Origin: Merdicola sp048393175
GTDB taxonomy: Bacteria > Bacillota > Clostridia > TANB77 > CAG-508
NCBI GenBank assembly: GCA_048393175.1
Contig: DBFJJM010000013.1
Span: forward strand, 1 to 19,021
DNA length: 19,021 nucleotides
Direction of reading: 5' to 3'
Numbering within the stretch: position 1 is the stretch's first letter; every line of letters begins with the position of its first letter. The notes below the pieces were generated by a model. It saw only the letters and a list, made by a program, of their open reading frames with translations, did not search any database and was not told the origin of the DNA. Positions 1 through 8,210 of the stretch are shown one piece after another. Both the position numbers and the translations under genes were made by a program.

Positions 1-522
1 AATATAAAAGATTTTAAAATACCAATTTTAATACCAAGTGTTAATTTAAAGGATGGCTCTATTTATATTTTTTGTTCCGAACTTTTTCGAAAAATGCTTT
101 GTGATAATATAATCTATATTAATAATATTCCAATTGGAAGAGCGGTAAGAGCAAGTTGCAGTTTTCCTGTGGTTTTTGAACCATGCCCATATGGAACAAC
201 GAAATTGATTGATGGAGGAGTAAGGGAGAATGTTCCCTGGAAAGAAACAAAAAAATTAGGAGCAGATAAGGTATTAAGTATTGTTTTCCAAAACGAGTTA
301 GATGAAAATTGTTGCCGAAATGTGATAGAGGTAGCCAATCGCTCACTAGAAATTTTAGAGCATGAACTGTCTAATTACGAATTAGAAGGAGCAGACTATT
401 TATTAAAAATACGAAGAAAGGACATAGGATTATTAGACATAGATAAATTACACGAATTGTATGAATTAGGATATAGACAAACAAAAAAAGAAATAAAGCA
501 AATTAAAGGAATACTATTATAA
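1..522 (+). CDS. Patatin-like phospholipase, 3' part only
   Basis: The frame is open from base 1 and ends at TAA 520-522, giving 173 residues of a protein that began upstream of the window. It carries the C-terminal half of the patatin fold. The stretch GRAVRASCSFPVVFEP (bases about 136-183) is the conserved A-x-R-A-S-x-x-x-P-x-x-F block, and LIDGGVREN (bases about 208-234) contains the D-G-G motif that holds the aspartate of the Ser-Asp catalytic dyad. The nucleophile motif G-x-S-x-G must lie upstream and is not visible. Patatin-family proteins are esterases or phospholipases that release fatty acids from lipids; the substrate cannot be told here. No signal peptide can be judged. The gene converges on the large activase gene, with a shared hairpin terminator between them. 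An ATG at 94 is internal, since homologous sequence continues before it. Confidence 0.85.
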   Translation, partial: NIKDFKIPILIPSVNLKDGSIYIFCSELFRKMLCDNIIYINNIPIGRAVRASCSFPVVFEPCPYGTTKLIDGGVRENVPWKETKKLGADKVLSIVFQNELDENCCRNVIEVANRSLEILEHELSNYELEGADYLLKIRRKDIGLLDIDKLHELYELGYRQTKKEIKQIKGILL

Positions 523-528
523 GAAAAG

Positions 529-551
529 CCCCATAACAATCCGTTATGGGG
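529..551. terminator. Bidirectional hairpin terminator
   Basis: Perfect 9-bp stem CCCCATAAC / GTTATGGGG with loop AATCC, seven bases after the patatin stop and ten bases beyond the convergent activase stop. Read on the minus strand, the stem is followed by CTTTTCTT, so it is the better terminator for the activase. The plus-strand tail is poorer in T. Confidence 0.75.
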
Positions 552-561
552 TAAGTAACTC

Positions 562-3500
562 TTATTTAGTTATTTTTTCTGATTTTGTCTCTTTACTCCT
601 ATTTTCTTTTTCAAGAGCTTTTTTCTCTTTTTGTTGCATTTTTAAATTATCTTTTGCAACAGTCATAAGAAGTTTAATGCGATTTGATTGATTGGATTCA
701 CTTGCTCCTGGGTCATAATCTACAGGAGAAATGTTGGCTTGTGGATAAATACTTCGAATCGTTTTAATAACTCCCTTTCCTACTACATGATTTGGAAGAC
801 AAGCAAAAGGTTGTACACAAATAATATTAGGAATATCATTTTCAATATATTCAATCATTTCAGCTGTTAAAAACCATCCTTCTCCTGTTTGATTTCCAAT
901 GGATAGAACATCTTTTACTTTATCTTCTAGATGCCAAATATCACAAGGAGGTAAATATCCTTTTTTAGAATTAGCTAAAGCAACTTTTGTGTCTTTTTCT
1001 AAAATATCGATTAATTTAATAGCGGCTTTGGAAATTTTTGCGATAGTAGGAGTTGTTTTTAATAAGTTATTAAAGGTAATCTTATGTGTTGCCATAAATT
1101 TTACAAAGCCCATAAAATCAGGAAGAATGACTTCTGCTCCTTCTTTTTCCAACATATCAGCTGCAAAATTATTTCCAAAAGGGTGATATTTTATTAAAAC
1201 TTCTCCTACGATTCCTACTTTTGGCTTTTGAACAGAAGTATCTAGGGGAATTTTTTCAAAATCGTTTACAATATCATAAATACTTTTTTTAAATTCTTTA
1301 TTATTAGACTTTTGTACTAATTTTTTGCATTTTGCCATCCACACATCAAATAGTTTTTGTGTTTCTCCTTTATGTATTTCATATGCACGATTTTTAGTAA
1401 GCATTTTTTGTAATAAATCTGCATAAATTACACATTTTAATAATTTTTCGAGAAGAGGAACGGTTAATTTAAAACCAGGAACTTTTTCCATGCCGACAAC
1501 ATTAAAGGAAATAACCGGAATATCATTAAATCCAGCATCTTTAAGAGCCTTACGGATAAATCCAATATAATTTGTAGCACGACACCCTCCACCTGTTTGA
1601 GACATAATTAAAGCTGTTTTGTTAAGGTCATATTTACCAGATTGTAGAGCTTCAATCATTTGACCTGTTGTCAAAATAGAAGGATAACAAGCGTCATTAT
1701 TAACATATTTTAATCCTGTTTCTACTGTATGAGACGTACATTCTCTTAGTAATTCTAATTTATATCCACAAGATTGCATTGCTGTTTCTAATAATTCAAA
1801 ATGAATAGGAGCCATTTGGGGGCAAAGAATAGTGTAATCCTTACGCATTTCTTTTGTAAAGATTCTTTTCTTTAATCCGTAGTCTCCGCTGTTTGTTTCT
1901 TCTTTTTTTAATGCTAAACGTTTATTCATTCCTGCTAACAAAGAACGAATGCGAATTCTAACAGCACCTAAATTATTAACCTCATCAATTTTAATTAAAG
2001 TATACATTTTTCCATAGCTAGATAAAATTTCTTCTACTTGGTCTGTTGTAACTGCATCAACACCACAACCAAAAGAGTTTAATTGAATTAGTTCCAGATG
2101 GTCATGCTTTCCGACAAAATCAGCAGCGGCATATAGTCTGGCATGAAATACCCATTGGTCAACAACTCTTAAAGGTCTTTTTGCTTCTGCTTGGTGAGAG
2201 ACACTATCTTCTGTTAAGACACATAATCCCAGACTAGTAATTAAAGTATCGATTCCATGATTAATTTCTGGGTCTACATGATAAGGCCTACCAGCAAGAA
2301 CAATTCCTTTTAAGTTATTTTTTTCAATATAGTCAACGGTTTCTCTTCCTTTTTGTTGAATTTCTTCTTTACATGACCTATATTCTTGTTCTGCCTTTTG
2401 AGCAGCTTCCAATAGTTCCTTTTTCGTGAAATGATATTGTTTAAATTCCTCTAACTCTAAAATTCTCTTTGCTAAATTTTTAGCATCAAAAGGAAGAAAG
2501 GGATTTAAAAATTTAATCTGTTGTGTTTTTAATTGTTCTACATTATTTTTTAATACTTCTGAATAAGAAATCACAATAGGACAGTTATAATGGTTATCTG
2601 CCTTTTCATATTCTTTCCTAGAATAGGGCATACAAGGATAAAAAATTGTTTTAATTCCTTTTTCAATTAAACTGATAATATGGCCATGTGCTAATTTAGC
2701 GGGATAGCATACCGATTCAGAAGGCATAGATTCCATTCCTTTTTCATAGGTGTGTCTCGTGCTTTTTTCGGATAAAACAACACGAAATCCAAGAGAAGTT
2801 AGAAAAGTAAACCAAAAAGGATAATCTTCATACATGTTTAGAACACGAGGAATACCTATTGTCCCTCTTGATGCTTCATCTTCTTCTAATGGGGTATAGT
2901 TAAAAATTCTGTCATATTTATATTTCATTAGATTAGGAAGAGCTTTCTTTTCCAATACAATTCCTTCTCCTCTTTCACAACGATTACCAGATATGTATTT
3001 TTTACCATTGCTAAAAGAATTAATCGTAAGTAAACAATGATTTTCGCATTTGTTACAACGTGTATGTGTAATTTTTATTTCTAATTGGTCTAACGGTTCT
3101 GCCTTTAGTAGATGTGAAGTGTATTCCATATCAAAATTACTTTCATATTGTTCCTTTGAAAGGAGAGCTACACCATATGCACCCATAAGGCCAGCAATAT
3201 CTGGTCTTACTACATCTTTTCCAACAATTAATTCAAAGGCCCTTAATACAGCATCATTATAAAAGGTACCGCCTTGTACAACAATATGTTCTCCAAGAGT
3301 ATTGACATCACGAACTTTCATTACTTTTTGAATAGCATTTTTAATAACAGAATAAGAAAGTCCTGCCGAAATGTCACCAACCGAATAGCCTTCTTTTTGA
3401 GCTTGTTTTATTTTAGAATTCATAAAAACAGTACAACGAGAACCCAAATCAACTGGTTTTTGAGCTTCTAATGCTTCTTTTACAAATTTATTAATTGGCA

Positions 3501-4884
3501 AGTCGAGGCTTTTGGCAAAGGTTTCAATAAAAGAGCCACAGCCAGAAGAACAAGCTTCATTTAGCATAATATTATCAATTACGCCATTTTTTAGCTTAAT
3601 ATATTTCATATCTTGACCGCCAATATCAACAATACTAGTAACGTCTGGCTCAAATTGTTTTGCTGCTGTGTAATGAGCAATGGTTTCAATTTCGTTTAAA
3701 TCTACATTCAAAGCAGTTTGAATTAATTTTTCGCCATAGCCTGTTACACCACTATAACGTAATATTGCCTTAGAAGGTAAAACCGAATATAATTCCTTAA
3801 GCATCCCGATAACACTTTTTAAAGGGTTTCCTTCATTACTACCATAAAGAGAATAAAGAAGGTTTCCTTCTCGGTCAATTAAAACTAATTTTGTAGTAGT
3901 AGAACCAGCATCTATTCCAAGAAAACAATCTCCAGAAAAAGTAGAAAGGTCTTGTTTTATTACTTTATCTTTTGCATGTCTTTTTTGGAAAGAAGCATAT
4001 TCTTCCGATGTTTTAAATAAAGGCTCCAAAGGATGTGTGGTTTGGTCTTGAGAAATTTTCAAATGTTCGATTTTTTTTATTAATTGTTCTTTATCGATTG
4101 GTTCAGTCTCTAAAGAATCTAAAGCAGCTCCTTTTGCAACTAAAAGATGAGCTTCTGGGGGTACAATAATTTCGTCTGGTTTTAATCCAAGTGTTTCAAT
4201 GAAACGTTTTCGTAATTCAGGAAGATAGTTTAAAGGACCACCTAAAAAAGCAACACAACCACGAATGGGTCTTCCGCAAGCTAGGCCACTAATCGTCTGG
4301 TTAACGACTGCTTGAAAGATAGAAGCAGCCATATCTTCTTTTGCTGCTCCTTCATTTAATAAAGGCTGAATATCTGTTTTAGCAAAAACACCACAACGAG
4401 AAGCAATTGGGTAAATGGTATGATGGGTTTTAGCAAGTTCATTTAAGCCAGCCGTATCAGTGTGTAATAAAGAAGCCATTTGGTCTAAAAAAGCACCTGT
4501 TCCTCCTGCACAAGTTCCATTCATACGTTGTTCAATGGATTGGTCGAAATAAATAATTTTGGCATCTTCTCCACCAAGTTCAATTACAACATCTGTTTGA
4601 GAAATATATTTTTCGACAGCTCTTTTACAAGAAACAACTTCTTGAATAAAAGGTAATTCTAAAAAAGTAGAAGCAGACATTGCCCCTGAACCGGTAAGTG
4701 CAATTGTGTATAGGTTATTTGGGAATTTTTCTAATAAATGATATAGAACTTTACAAATTGTATTTTTGGTATCAGAAAAATGCCTTTGATAATCTTGATA
4801 AATGGTTTCTTTATTTTCATTCATAACGATGATTTTTACAGTAGTAGAACCTACATCTAAACCAACGTGAAGTATTTCTTTCAT
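562..4884 (-). CDS. Giant acyl-CoA dehydratase activase/dehydratase-type fusion (BadF/BcrA ATPases + DUF2229 + HgdB-like)
   Basis: This 1440-residue protein joins parts that are separate in classical 2-hydroxyacyl-CoA dehydratases. Residues 1-260 and about 320-580 are two ASKHA ATPase domains of the BadF/BadG/BcrA/BcrD family, with phosphate loops GLDVGST (8-14) and GIDAGST (323-329). Each has cysteines placed like the ligands of the activator [4Fe-4S] cluster: C125 and C164 in the first, C445 and C484 in the second. C610, C613, C617 and C636 form a further Cys cluster. Residues about 670-890 match DUF2229, and about 1015-1400 resemble a dehydratase D-component, with C1021, C1066, C1101 (GGGC) and C1362 as candidate cluster ligands. 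Known activators use ATP to push one low-potential electron into an iron-sulfur protein. Related proteins include double-cubane-cluster reductases, so the real substrate is unknown. The ATG at 4884 has AAGGAG upstream. The gene has its own promoter and terminator, with no CoA-transferase or other fermentation gene nearby. The last 30 residues are a charged Lys/Glu tail. Confidence 0.88.
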   Translation of the reverse strand: MKEILHVGLDVGSTTVKIIVMNENKETIYQDYQRHFSDTKNTICKVLYHLLEKFPNNLYTIALTGSGAMSASTFLELPFIQEVVSCKRAVEKYISQTDVVIELGGEDAKIIYFDQSIEQRMNGTCAGGTGAFLDQMASLLHTDTAGLNELAKTHHTIYPIASRCGVFAKTDIQPLLNEGAAKEDMAASIFQAVVNQTISGLACGRPIRGCVAFLGGPLNYLPELRKRFIETLGLKPDEIIVPPEAHLLVAKGAALDSLETEPIDKEQLIKKIEHLKISQDQTTHPLEPLFKTSEEYASFQKRHAKDKVIKQDLSTFSGDCFLGIDAGSTTTKLVLIDREGNLLYSLYGSNEGNPLKSVIGMLKELYSVLPSKAILRYSGVTGYGEKLIQTALNVDLNEIETIAHYTAAKQFEPDVTSIVDIGGQDMKYIKLKNGVIDNIMLNEACSSGCGSFIETFAKSLDLPINKFVKEALEAQKPVDLGSRCTVFMNSKIKQAQKEGYSVGDISAGLSYSVIKNAIQKVMKVRDVNTLGEHIVVQGGTFYNDAVLRAFELIVGKDVVRPDIAGLMGAYGVALLSKEQYESNFDMEYTSHLLKAEPLDQLEIKITHTRCNKCENHCLLTINSFSNGKKYISGNRCERGEGIVLEKKALPNLMKYKYDRIFNYTPLEEDEASRGTIGIPRVLNMYEDYPFWFTFLTSLGFRVVLSEKSTRHTYEKGMESMPSESVCYPAKLAHGHIISLIEKGIKTIFYPCMPYSRKEYEKADNHYNCPIVISYSEVLKNNVEQLKTQQIKFLNPFLPFDAKNLAKRILELEEFKQYHFTKKELLEAAQKAEQEYRSCKEEIQQKGRETVDYIEKNNLKGIVLAGRPYHVDPEINHGIDTLITSLGLCVLTEDSVSHQAEAKRPLRVVDQWVFHARLYAAADFVGKHDHLELIQLNSFGCGVDAVTTDQVEEILSSYGKMYTLIKIDEVNNLGAVRIRIRSLLAGMNKRLALKKEETNSGDYGLKKRIFTKEMRKDYTILCPQMAPIHFELLETAMQSCGYKLELLRECTSHTVETGLKYVNNDACYPSILTTGQMIEALQSGKYDLNKTALIMSQTGGGCRATNYIGFIRKALKDAGFNDIPVISFNVVGMEKVPGFKLTVPLLEKLLKCVIYADLLQKMLTKNRAYEIHKGETQKLFDVWMAKCKKLVQKSNNKEFKKSIYDIVNDFEKIPLDTSVQKPKVGIVGEVLIKYHPFGNNFAADMLEKEGAEVILPDFMGFVKFMATHKITFNNLLKTTPTIAKISKAAIKLIDILEKDTKVALANSKKGYLPPCDIWHLEDKVKDVLSIGNQTGEGWFLTAEMIEYIENDIPNIICVQPFACLPNHVVGKGVIKTIRSIYPQANISPVDYDPGASESNQSNRIKLLMTVAKDNLKMQQKEKKALEKENRSKETKSEKITK

Positions 4885-4933
4885 CTTTTTCTCCTTCCTT
4901 CTTATGGTAACAAAGAAGTATTAAATTCAATTA

Positions 4934-4962
4934 ATTGTATACGCAAAAGTGCTATTTGTCAA
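4934..4962 (-). promoter_or_regulatory. SigA-type promoter of the activase fusion gene
   Basis: On the minus strand a perfect -35 TTGACA (4957-4962) is followed after exactly 17 bases by TACAAT (4934-4939). It lies about 50 bases upstream of the ATG at 4884, whose ribosome binding site is AAGGAG. Confidence 0.7.
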
Positions 4963-4977
4963 TGTTAAAAGATGGGA

Positions 4978-5010
4978 AAGGTAGTAGAGAAAGGGCTTCT
5001 TTACTACCTT
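4978..5010 (-). terminator. Terminator of the hemolysin III gene
   Basis: A 14-bp stem (4978-4991 with 4997-5010, one G-U pair, loop AGGGC) begins right at the trhA stop codon. The following T tract on the minus strand is interrupted (TTTCCCATCTTTT), so termination may be only partial. It separates trhA from the promoter of the activase gene. Confidence 0.55.
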
Positions 5011-5671
5011 ATAAATATAAGATATAATGAAAGATAAACCAAAAATGACACAAGCTACCAAACAGAATAAATAGGTGAAAGAGTTCATGAAAACCAAAAT
5101 AAGGATTTTTAAAATGGGGCCATTTTAATCCATAAATAATAGCACCAATGGTATACAAAATGCCACCTGCTACCAGCCACCATAAAGAACCAAGAGCATT
5201 AAGAGAAGAAAAAATAGTGATAATAGGATAAATTGCCACAATAACAGTCCAACCCATAGCTAAATAAATAGCTGTAGTAAGTAAGCGGGGAGCGTTAATC
5301 CAAACAGAAGTTAAAATGATTCCTATCATAGCTAGTCCCCAGACAATTCCCAAAATAGTCCATCCCCAAGGTCCCCTAAGAGGACCCAGACAAATGGGAG
5401 TATAGGTTGCTGCAATTAAAATGTAAATCATGATATGGTCAAATTTACGAAGAATGGTAGTTGCTTTTTCTTTAAGATTTAATAAATGATAAAGGCTACT
5501 AAACGTATATAATAAAATAAGACCAGCTCCAAAAATAGAAAAAGAGATAATATCCCAAGCTCCTTCTCCATATTTAGAGGCAAATACAATTAAAAGTACT
5601 AATCCAACAATCGAAAGAAGAGTACCAATTAAATGACTAAATCCACTAATAGGGTCTTTTATTTTTTTCAT
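5009..5671 (-). CDS. trhA: Hemolysin III family membrane protein (PAQR superfamily)
   Basis: A 220-residue integral membrane protein with about seven hydrophobic helices, the normal size for the bacterial Hly-III/YplQ family. The family's metal-site residues are visible: SSLYH (S58 to H62), D78-H79 in RKFDH, and H195-x3-H199 in FHELFH near the C terminus. These match the Ser/His/Asp/His sets of PAQR receptors and alkaline ceramidases, which bind zinc. In Escherichia coli and Bacillus, TrhA homologues have been linked to membrane energetics and lipid homeostasis; despite the name, haemolysis is doubtful. I chose ATG 5671 over the in-frame GTG at 5680 because GAGGTG, which contains that GTG, is well spaced as the ribosome binding site for the ATG, while nothing suitable precedes the GTG. 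The gene is monocistronic and divergent from the GerMN gene. Confidence 0.88.
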   Translation of the reverse strand: MKKIKDPISGFSHLIGTLLSIVGLVLLIVFASKYGEGAWDIISFSIFGAGLILLYTFSSLYHLLNLKEKATTILRKFDHIMIYILIAATYTPICLGPLRGPWGWTILGIVWGLAMIGIILTSVWINAPRLLTTAIYLAMGWTVIVAIYPIITIFSSLNALGSLWWLVAGGILYTIGAIIYGLKWPHFKNPYFGFHELFHLFILFGSLCHFWFIFHYILYL

Positions 5672-5707
5672 TTTTGTCACCTCGATAAAATTTCTTTAAT
5701 GTTTCTT

Positions 5708-5736
5708 AATTTACAATATTTGGGCACATTTGTCAA
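5708..5736 (-). promoter_or_regulatory. SigA-type promoter of trhA
   Basis: On the minus strand, TTGACA (5731-5736), 17 bases, then TAAATT (5708-5713), about 37 bases before the chosen ATG at 5671. The -35 is perfect; the -10 matches four of six consensus bases. Confidence 0.55.
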
Positions 5737-5800
5737 ATGTAGTTCTAAATAAAACTTGTCTAACATAGGATTAAATAAAAAAGACAAGGAGAGATAAAAA

Positions 5801-6367
5801 ATGAAGAAAAAAGAATTTATCTTGGTGATTGTTGTTTTAGTTGGAATCACATTATTGGTTGGAGGATTTTTATTTTTTCGTAATGTGAAAAATAAGCAAG
5901 AAGGTAAAATTACAGAGGAATATACTCCCCAAGAAGAAATTAGTCAAGAGCAGTTAAGACAAACAATGATTACTCTCTATTACCAAAATAGAGAAACAAA
6001 AGAAATCATGCCAGAGGTAAGAAAAGTAGATGTCAGTGTGTTATCTAAAACACCATATGAATATTTATTAAGTCAATTACTAGAAGGACCTAAAAATGAA
6101 AAATTAGAGAAGGTATTACCAGAAGGAGCAAAATTAAATAAAATAGAATTACAAGGAGATGTTTTAGTAATTGACTTTTCGAAAGAATTTATAACAAATG
6201 CAAAACAAGGAAAAGAAGAGGAAGAAAAAATAATTACTTCTATTGTTCATACAGTAACAGAATTAAATGAAGTAAATGGGATAAAGATTGTAATTGAAGG
6301 AGAAGAAGGAAGTGAATTTCAAGATAAACAAGTAAATTTTAAAGAAGTCTTTAAGAAACAAAACTAG
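5801..6367 (+). CDS. Membrane-anchored GerMN-domain protein (GerM-like)
   Basis: The 188-residue product has a short basic N terminus (MKKKE), one transmembrane helix at about residues 6-27 and a charged linker. A GerMN domain (sporulation and spore germination family, PF10646) spans about residues 55-185. The domain shows its typical order: a first strand MITLYYQNRE, the segment PYEYLLSQLLEGP (85-97), and GDVLVIDFSKEF (119-130). Bacillus GerM is a two-domain lipoprotein of the mother cell needed for the SpoIIIA-SpoIIQ channel and germination. This protein has one GerMN copy and no lipobox cysteine, so it is anchored by its helix rather than by lipid. The domain also occurs in non-sporulation envelope proteins such as LpqB, so a sporulation role is likely but not shown. 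AAGGAGAG lies nine bases before the ATG. A strong terminator follows, so it is a single-gene unit. Confidence 0.8.
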   Translation: MKKKEFILVIVVLVGITLLVGGFLFFRNVKNKQEGKITEEYTPQEEISQEQLRQTMITLYYQNRETKEIMPEVRKVDVSVLSKTPYEYLLSQLLEGPKNEKLEKVLPEGAKLNKIELQGDVLVIDFSKEFITNAKQGKEEEEKIITSIVHTVTELNEVNGIKIVIEGEEGSEFQDKQVNFKEVFKKQN

Positions 6368-6445
6368 TTACCACTTTAATAATTTGTAAATCTCAATACT
6401 TTTTACTACTTTCTTAAAATTACATAAAAAATGCTCTACTTCATT

Positions 6446-6474
6446 AAGAGAACAAAGCATGTTCTCTTTTTTTT
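6446..6474 (+). terminator. Rho-independent terminator after the GerMN gene
   Basis: Perfect 8-bp stem AAGAGAAC / GTTCTCTT with loop AAAGCAT, running into a tract of ten T. It lies about 80 bases after the GerMN stop and upstream of the trmN6 promoter. It rules out the longer open frame (from 6431) as the true trmN6 start. Confidence 0.85.
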
Positions 6475-6548
6475 CGTGAAAGCAAAATTTTTTTCTTTCT
6501 TCATTGCAGATTCTTTTTTCTGGAGGAATTTTTCCCATAGTATCACCT

Positions 6549-6577
6549 TTGCACTTTTTAACTTTTTACTATATAAT
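6549..6577 (+). promoter_or_regulatory. SigA-type promoter of trmN6-rsmI
   Basis: TTGCAC (6549-6554), 17 bases, then a perfect TATAAT (6572-6577). The predicted start site near 6584 gives a leader of about 24 bases carrying the TTGAGGA ribosome binding site. The in-frame ATG at 6578 abuts the -10 and cannot be used from this promoter. Confidence 0.75.
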
Positions 6578-6607
6578 ATGATAAAAAATAAATTTGTTGA
6601 GGATTTT

Positions 6608-7351
6608 ATGGAAAGACAAGAAGAAAGAATTGATGATTTAGAATATAAAGGATTAAAAATTATTCAAAATAAAGAATGGTTTTGCTTTGGTGTAGATAGT
6701 GTAATTTTATCAGAATTTGCCAAAAATATAAAACCGCATACGACTGTAATTGATTTAGGAACAGGAAATGGAATTATTAGTCTTTTGCTTTCTCAAAAAA
6801 CAAATTGTAGCAAAATTTATGGGGTAGAAATTCAGTCAGAAGTGGCTAAAATGGCGGCTCGAAGTGTAAAACTAAATCATTTAGAAAAAAAGATAACTAT
6901 TTTAGAATGTGATGTTAAAAATTTAGACCAGTATTTTGAAAAAGAAAGTATAGATGCTATAGTAAGTAATCCTCCATATAAGAAAAAGGAATCAGGAATA
7001 AAAAGTGAAAATCCGTACCAAAGGATAGCAAGGCATGAAGAAAAGGCAAATTTAGAGGATTTTATTCGTATTTCACAATATCTTTTAAAGGAAAAAGGGG
7101 AGATTTATCTTGTCCATAGACCAGAAAGATTAGTAGATATATTTTCGCTTTTTAGAAAATATAAAATAGAACCTAAAATAATAAGATTTGTACAATCCAA
7201 AATAGAGAAGGCACCTAATTTAATTTTAGTTAAGGGAGTAAAAGGTGCAAAACCTTTTCTTAAAATAGAGCCGCCTTTAATATTATATCAAGAAGATGGA
7301 AGATATACAAAAGAGGTTTTAGCAATTTATCATAAAGAAAAGAGGAGTTAA
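6608..7351 (+). CDS. trmN6: tRNA1(Val) (adenine37-N6)-methyltransferase
   Basis: A 247-residue class I SAM-dependent methyltransferase of the TrmN6/YabB (YfiC) family. The SAM loop DLGTGNG is at residues 49-55, and the N6-adenine methyltransferase motif NPPY is at 121-124, preceded by VSN. Family members methylate N6 of A37 in tRNA1(Val), beside the anticodon; substrate assignment for Firmicutes members rests on homology. The open frame extends upstream to 6431, but those extra codons run through a terminator and the promoter -10. The true start is therefore the ATG at 6608, preceded by TTGAGGA at 6597-6603, and the protein then begins MERQEERIDDL as family members do. The rsmI start codon follows after one base, so the two genes are translationally coupled. 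In Bacillus a GIY-YIG gene (yazA) lies between yabB and rsmI; it is absent here. Confidence 0.87.
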   Translation: MERQEERIDDLEYKGLKIIQNKEWFCFGVDSVILSEFAKNIKPHTTVIDLGTGNGIISLLLSQKTNCSKIYGVEIQSEVAKMAARSVKLNHLEKKITILECDVKNLDQYFEKESIDAIVSNPPYKKKESGIKSENPYQRIARHEEKANLEDFIRISQYLLKEKGEIYLVHRPERLVDIFSLFRKYKIEPKIIRFVQSKIEKAPNLILVKGVKGAKPFLKIEPPLILYQEDGRYTKEVLAIYHKEKRS

Positions 7352-7352
7352 A

Positions 7353-8183
7353 ATGGAAGGAAAATTATATTTAGTTGCTACCCCAATTGGAAATTTAGAA
7401 GATATTACACTTCGAGCTTTACGAATTTTAAAACAAGTCGATATGATTGCTGCAGAAGATACTAGGCAAACATTAAAATTATTAAACCATTTTGAAATTA
7501 CGAAACCACTTATCAGTTATTATAGACATAATGAAACACAAAAAATAGACTTAATTATTCAAAAATTACAAGAAGGGCAAACAATAGCTTTAGTATCAGA
7601 TGCAGGAACTCCTGCTATTTCAGACCCAGGAGAAGAATTAGTAAAAAAAGCAATTGAAAAAAAGATACAAGTTATTCCAATTCCGGGAGCGTGTGCAGCA
7701 ATTACCGCTTTAATTGCTTCTGGACAAGATACAAAACAATTTCTTTTTTTGGGATTTCTACCATTAAATAAAAAATATAGACAAAAGGTTTTAGAAGAAA
7801 TCCAAAATGCAAAACAGACTTGTATTTTATATGAAGCACCACACAAGTTGCTCACCACTTTAAAGGACCTAAAAGAACGAATTGGAAATAGAAAGGTAGT
7901 ACTCGCAAGAGAACTTACGAAAATCCATGAAGAATTCTTAAAAGGAACAATAGCAGAATTATTAGAAAAAGTAACTAATCCAAGAGGAGAATATGTTTTG
8001 ATAATGGAAGGAATGGATACCAATACGGATAAAAGTGAAAAGCTACTTTTAACAATGGAAGAGCAATATAAAATATACGAAGAAAAAGGATATGACAAAA
8101 AAGAAATTATTAAAAAAATTGCTAGAGATAAACAGGTGACAAAAAATGAAATATATCAGCATTTCCTTAGAAAGAAAGAATAA
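7353..8183 (+). CDS. rsmI: 16S rRNA (cytidine1402-2'-O)-methyltransferase
   Basis: The 276-residue product matches RsmI (YraL/YabC) along its whole length, a SAM-dependent enzyme of the tetrapyrrole-methylase fold. It makes the 2'-O-methyl part of m4Cm1402 in the 30S P-site; RsmH makes the N4 methyl. Motifs seen are LYLVATPIGNLEDIT from residue 5, AAEDTR at 33-38, SDAGTPAISDPG at 82-93 and the proline-rich turn IPIPGACA. The C-terminal section (about 230-276, GYDKKEIIKKIARDK...) is the usual small helical domain. The ATG at 7353 uses AGAGGAG inside the end of trmN6. The stop codon lies in the stem of the shared terminator before the convergent abrB gene. Confidence 0.95.
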   Translation: MEGKLYLVATPIGNLEDITLRALRILKQVDMIAAEDTRQTLKLLNHFEITKPLISYYRHNETQKIDLIIQKLQEGQTIALVSDAGTPAISDPGEELVKKAIEKKIQVIPIPGACAAITALIASGQDTKQFLFLGFLPLNKKYRQKVLEEIQNAKQTCILYEAPHKLLTTLKDLKERIGNRKVVLARELTKIHEEFLKGTIAELLEKVTNPRGEYVLIMEGMDTNTDKSEKLLLTMEEQYKIYEEKGYDKKEIIKKIARDKQVTKNEIYQHFLRKKE

Positions 8184-8208
8184 GTGCTTAGATTTTTCTA
8201 AGCACTTA
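8181..8208. terminator. Bidirectional terminator between rsmI and abrB
   Basis: Perfect 11-bp stem TAAGTGCTTAG / CTAAGCACTTA with loop ATTTTT. It begins with the rsmI stop codon and ends two bases before the abrB stop. Short T-rich tails exist on both strands, so it serves both converging genes. Confidence 0.8.
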
Positions 8209-8210
8209 TT

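Noticed and set aside
4612..4618. Third Spo0A heptamer (TTCGACA, reverse) in the window
   Set aside because: It lies inside the activase coding sequence far from any promoter; a 7-base match there is expected by chance.
6431..6607. Upstream extension of trmN6 to an ATG at 6431 or 6578
   Set aside because: The extension crosses a perfect terminator (6446-6474) and the promoter -10 (6572-6577); ATG 6608 has TTGAGGA and matches the family N terminus.
7559..8098. Long minus-strand frame opposite rsmI, and similar frames opposite spmA, the activase, murA, the mutase and tadA
   Set aside because: They are shadows of clearly recognisable genes, with no ribosome binding sites and low-complexity hydrophobic translations.
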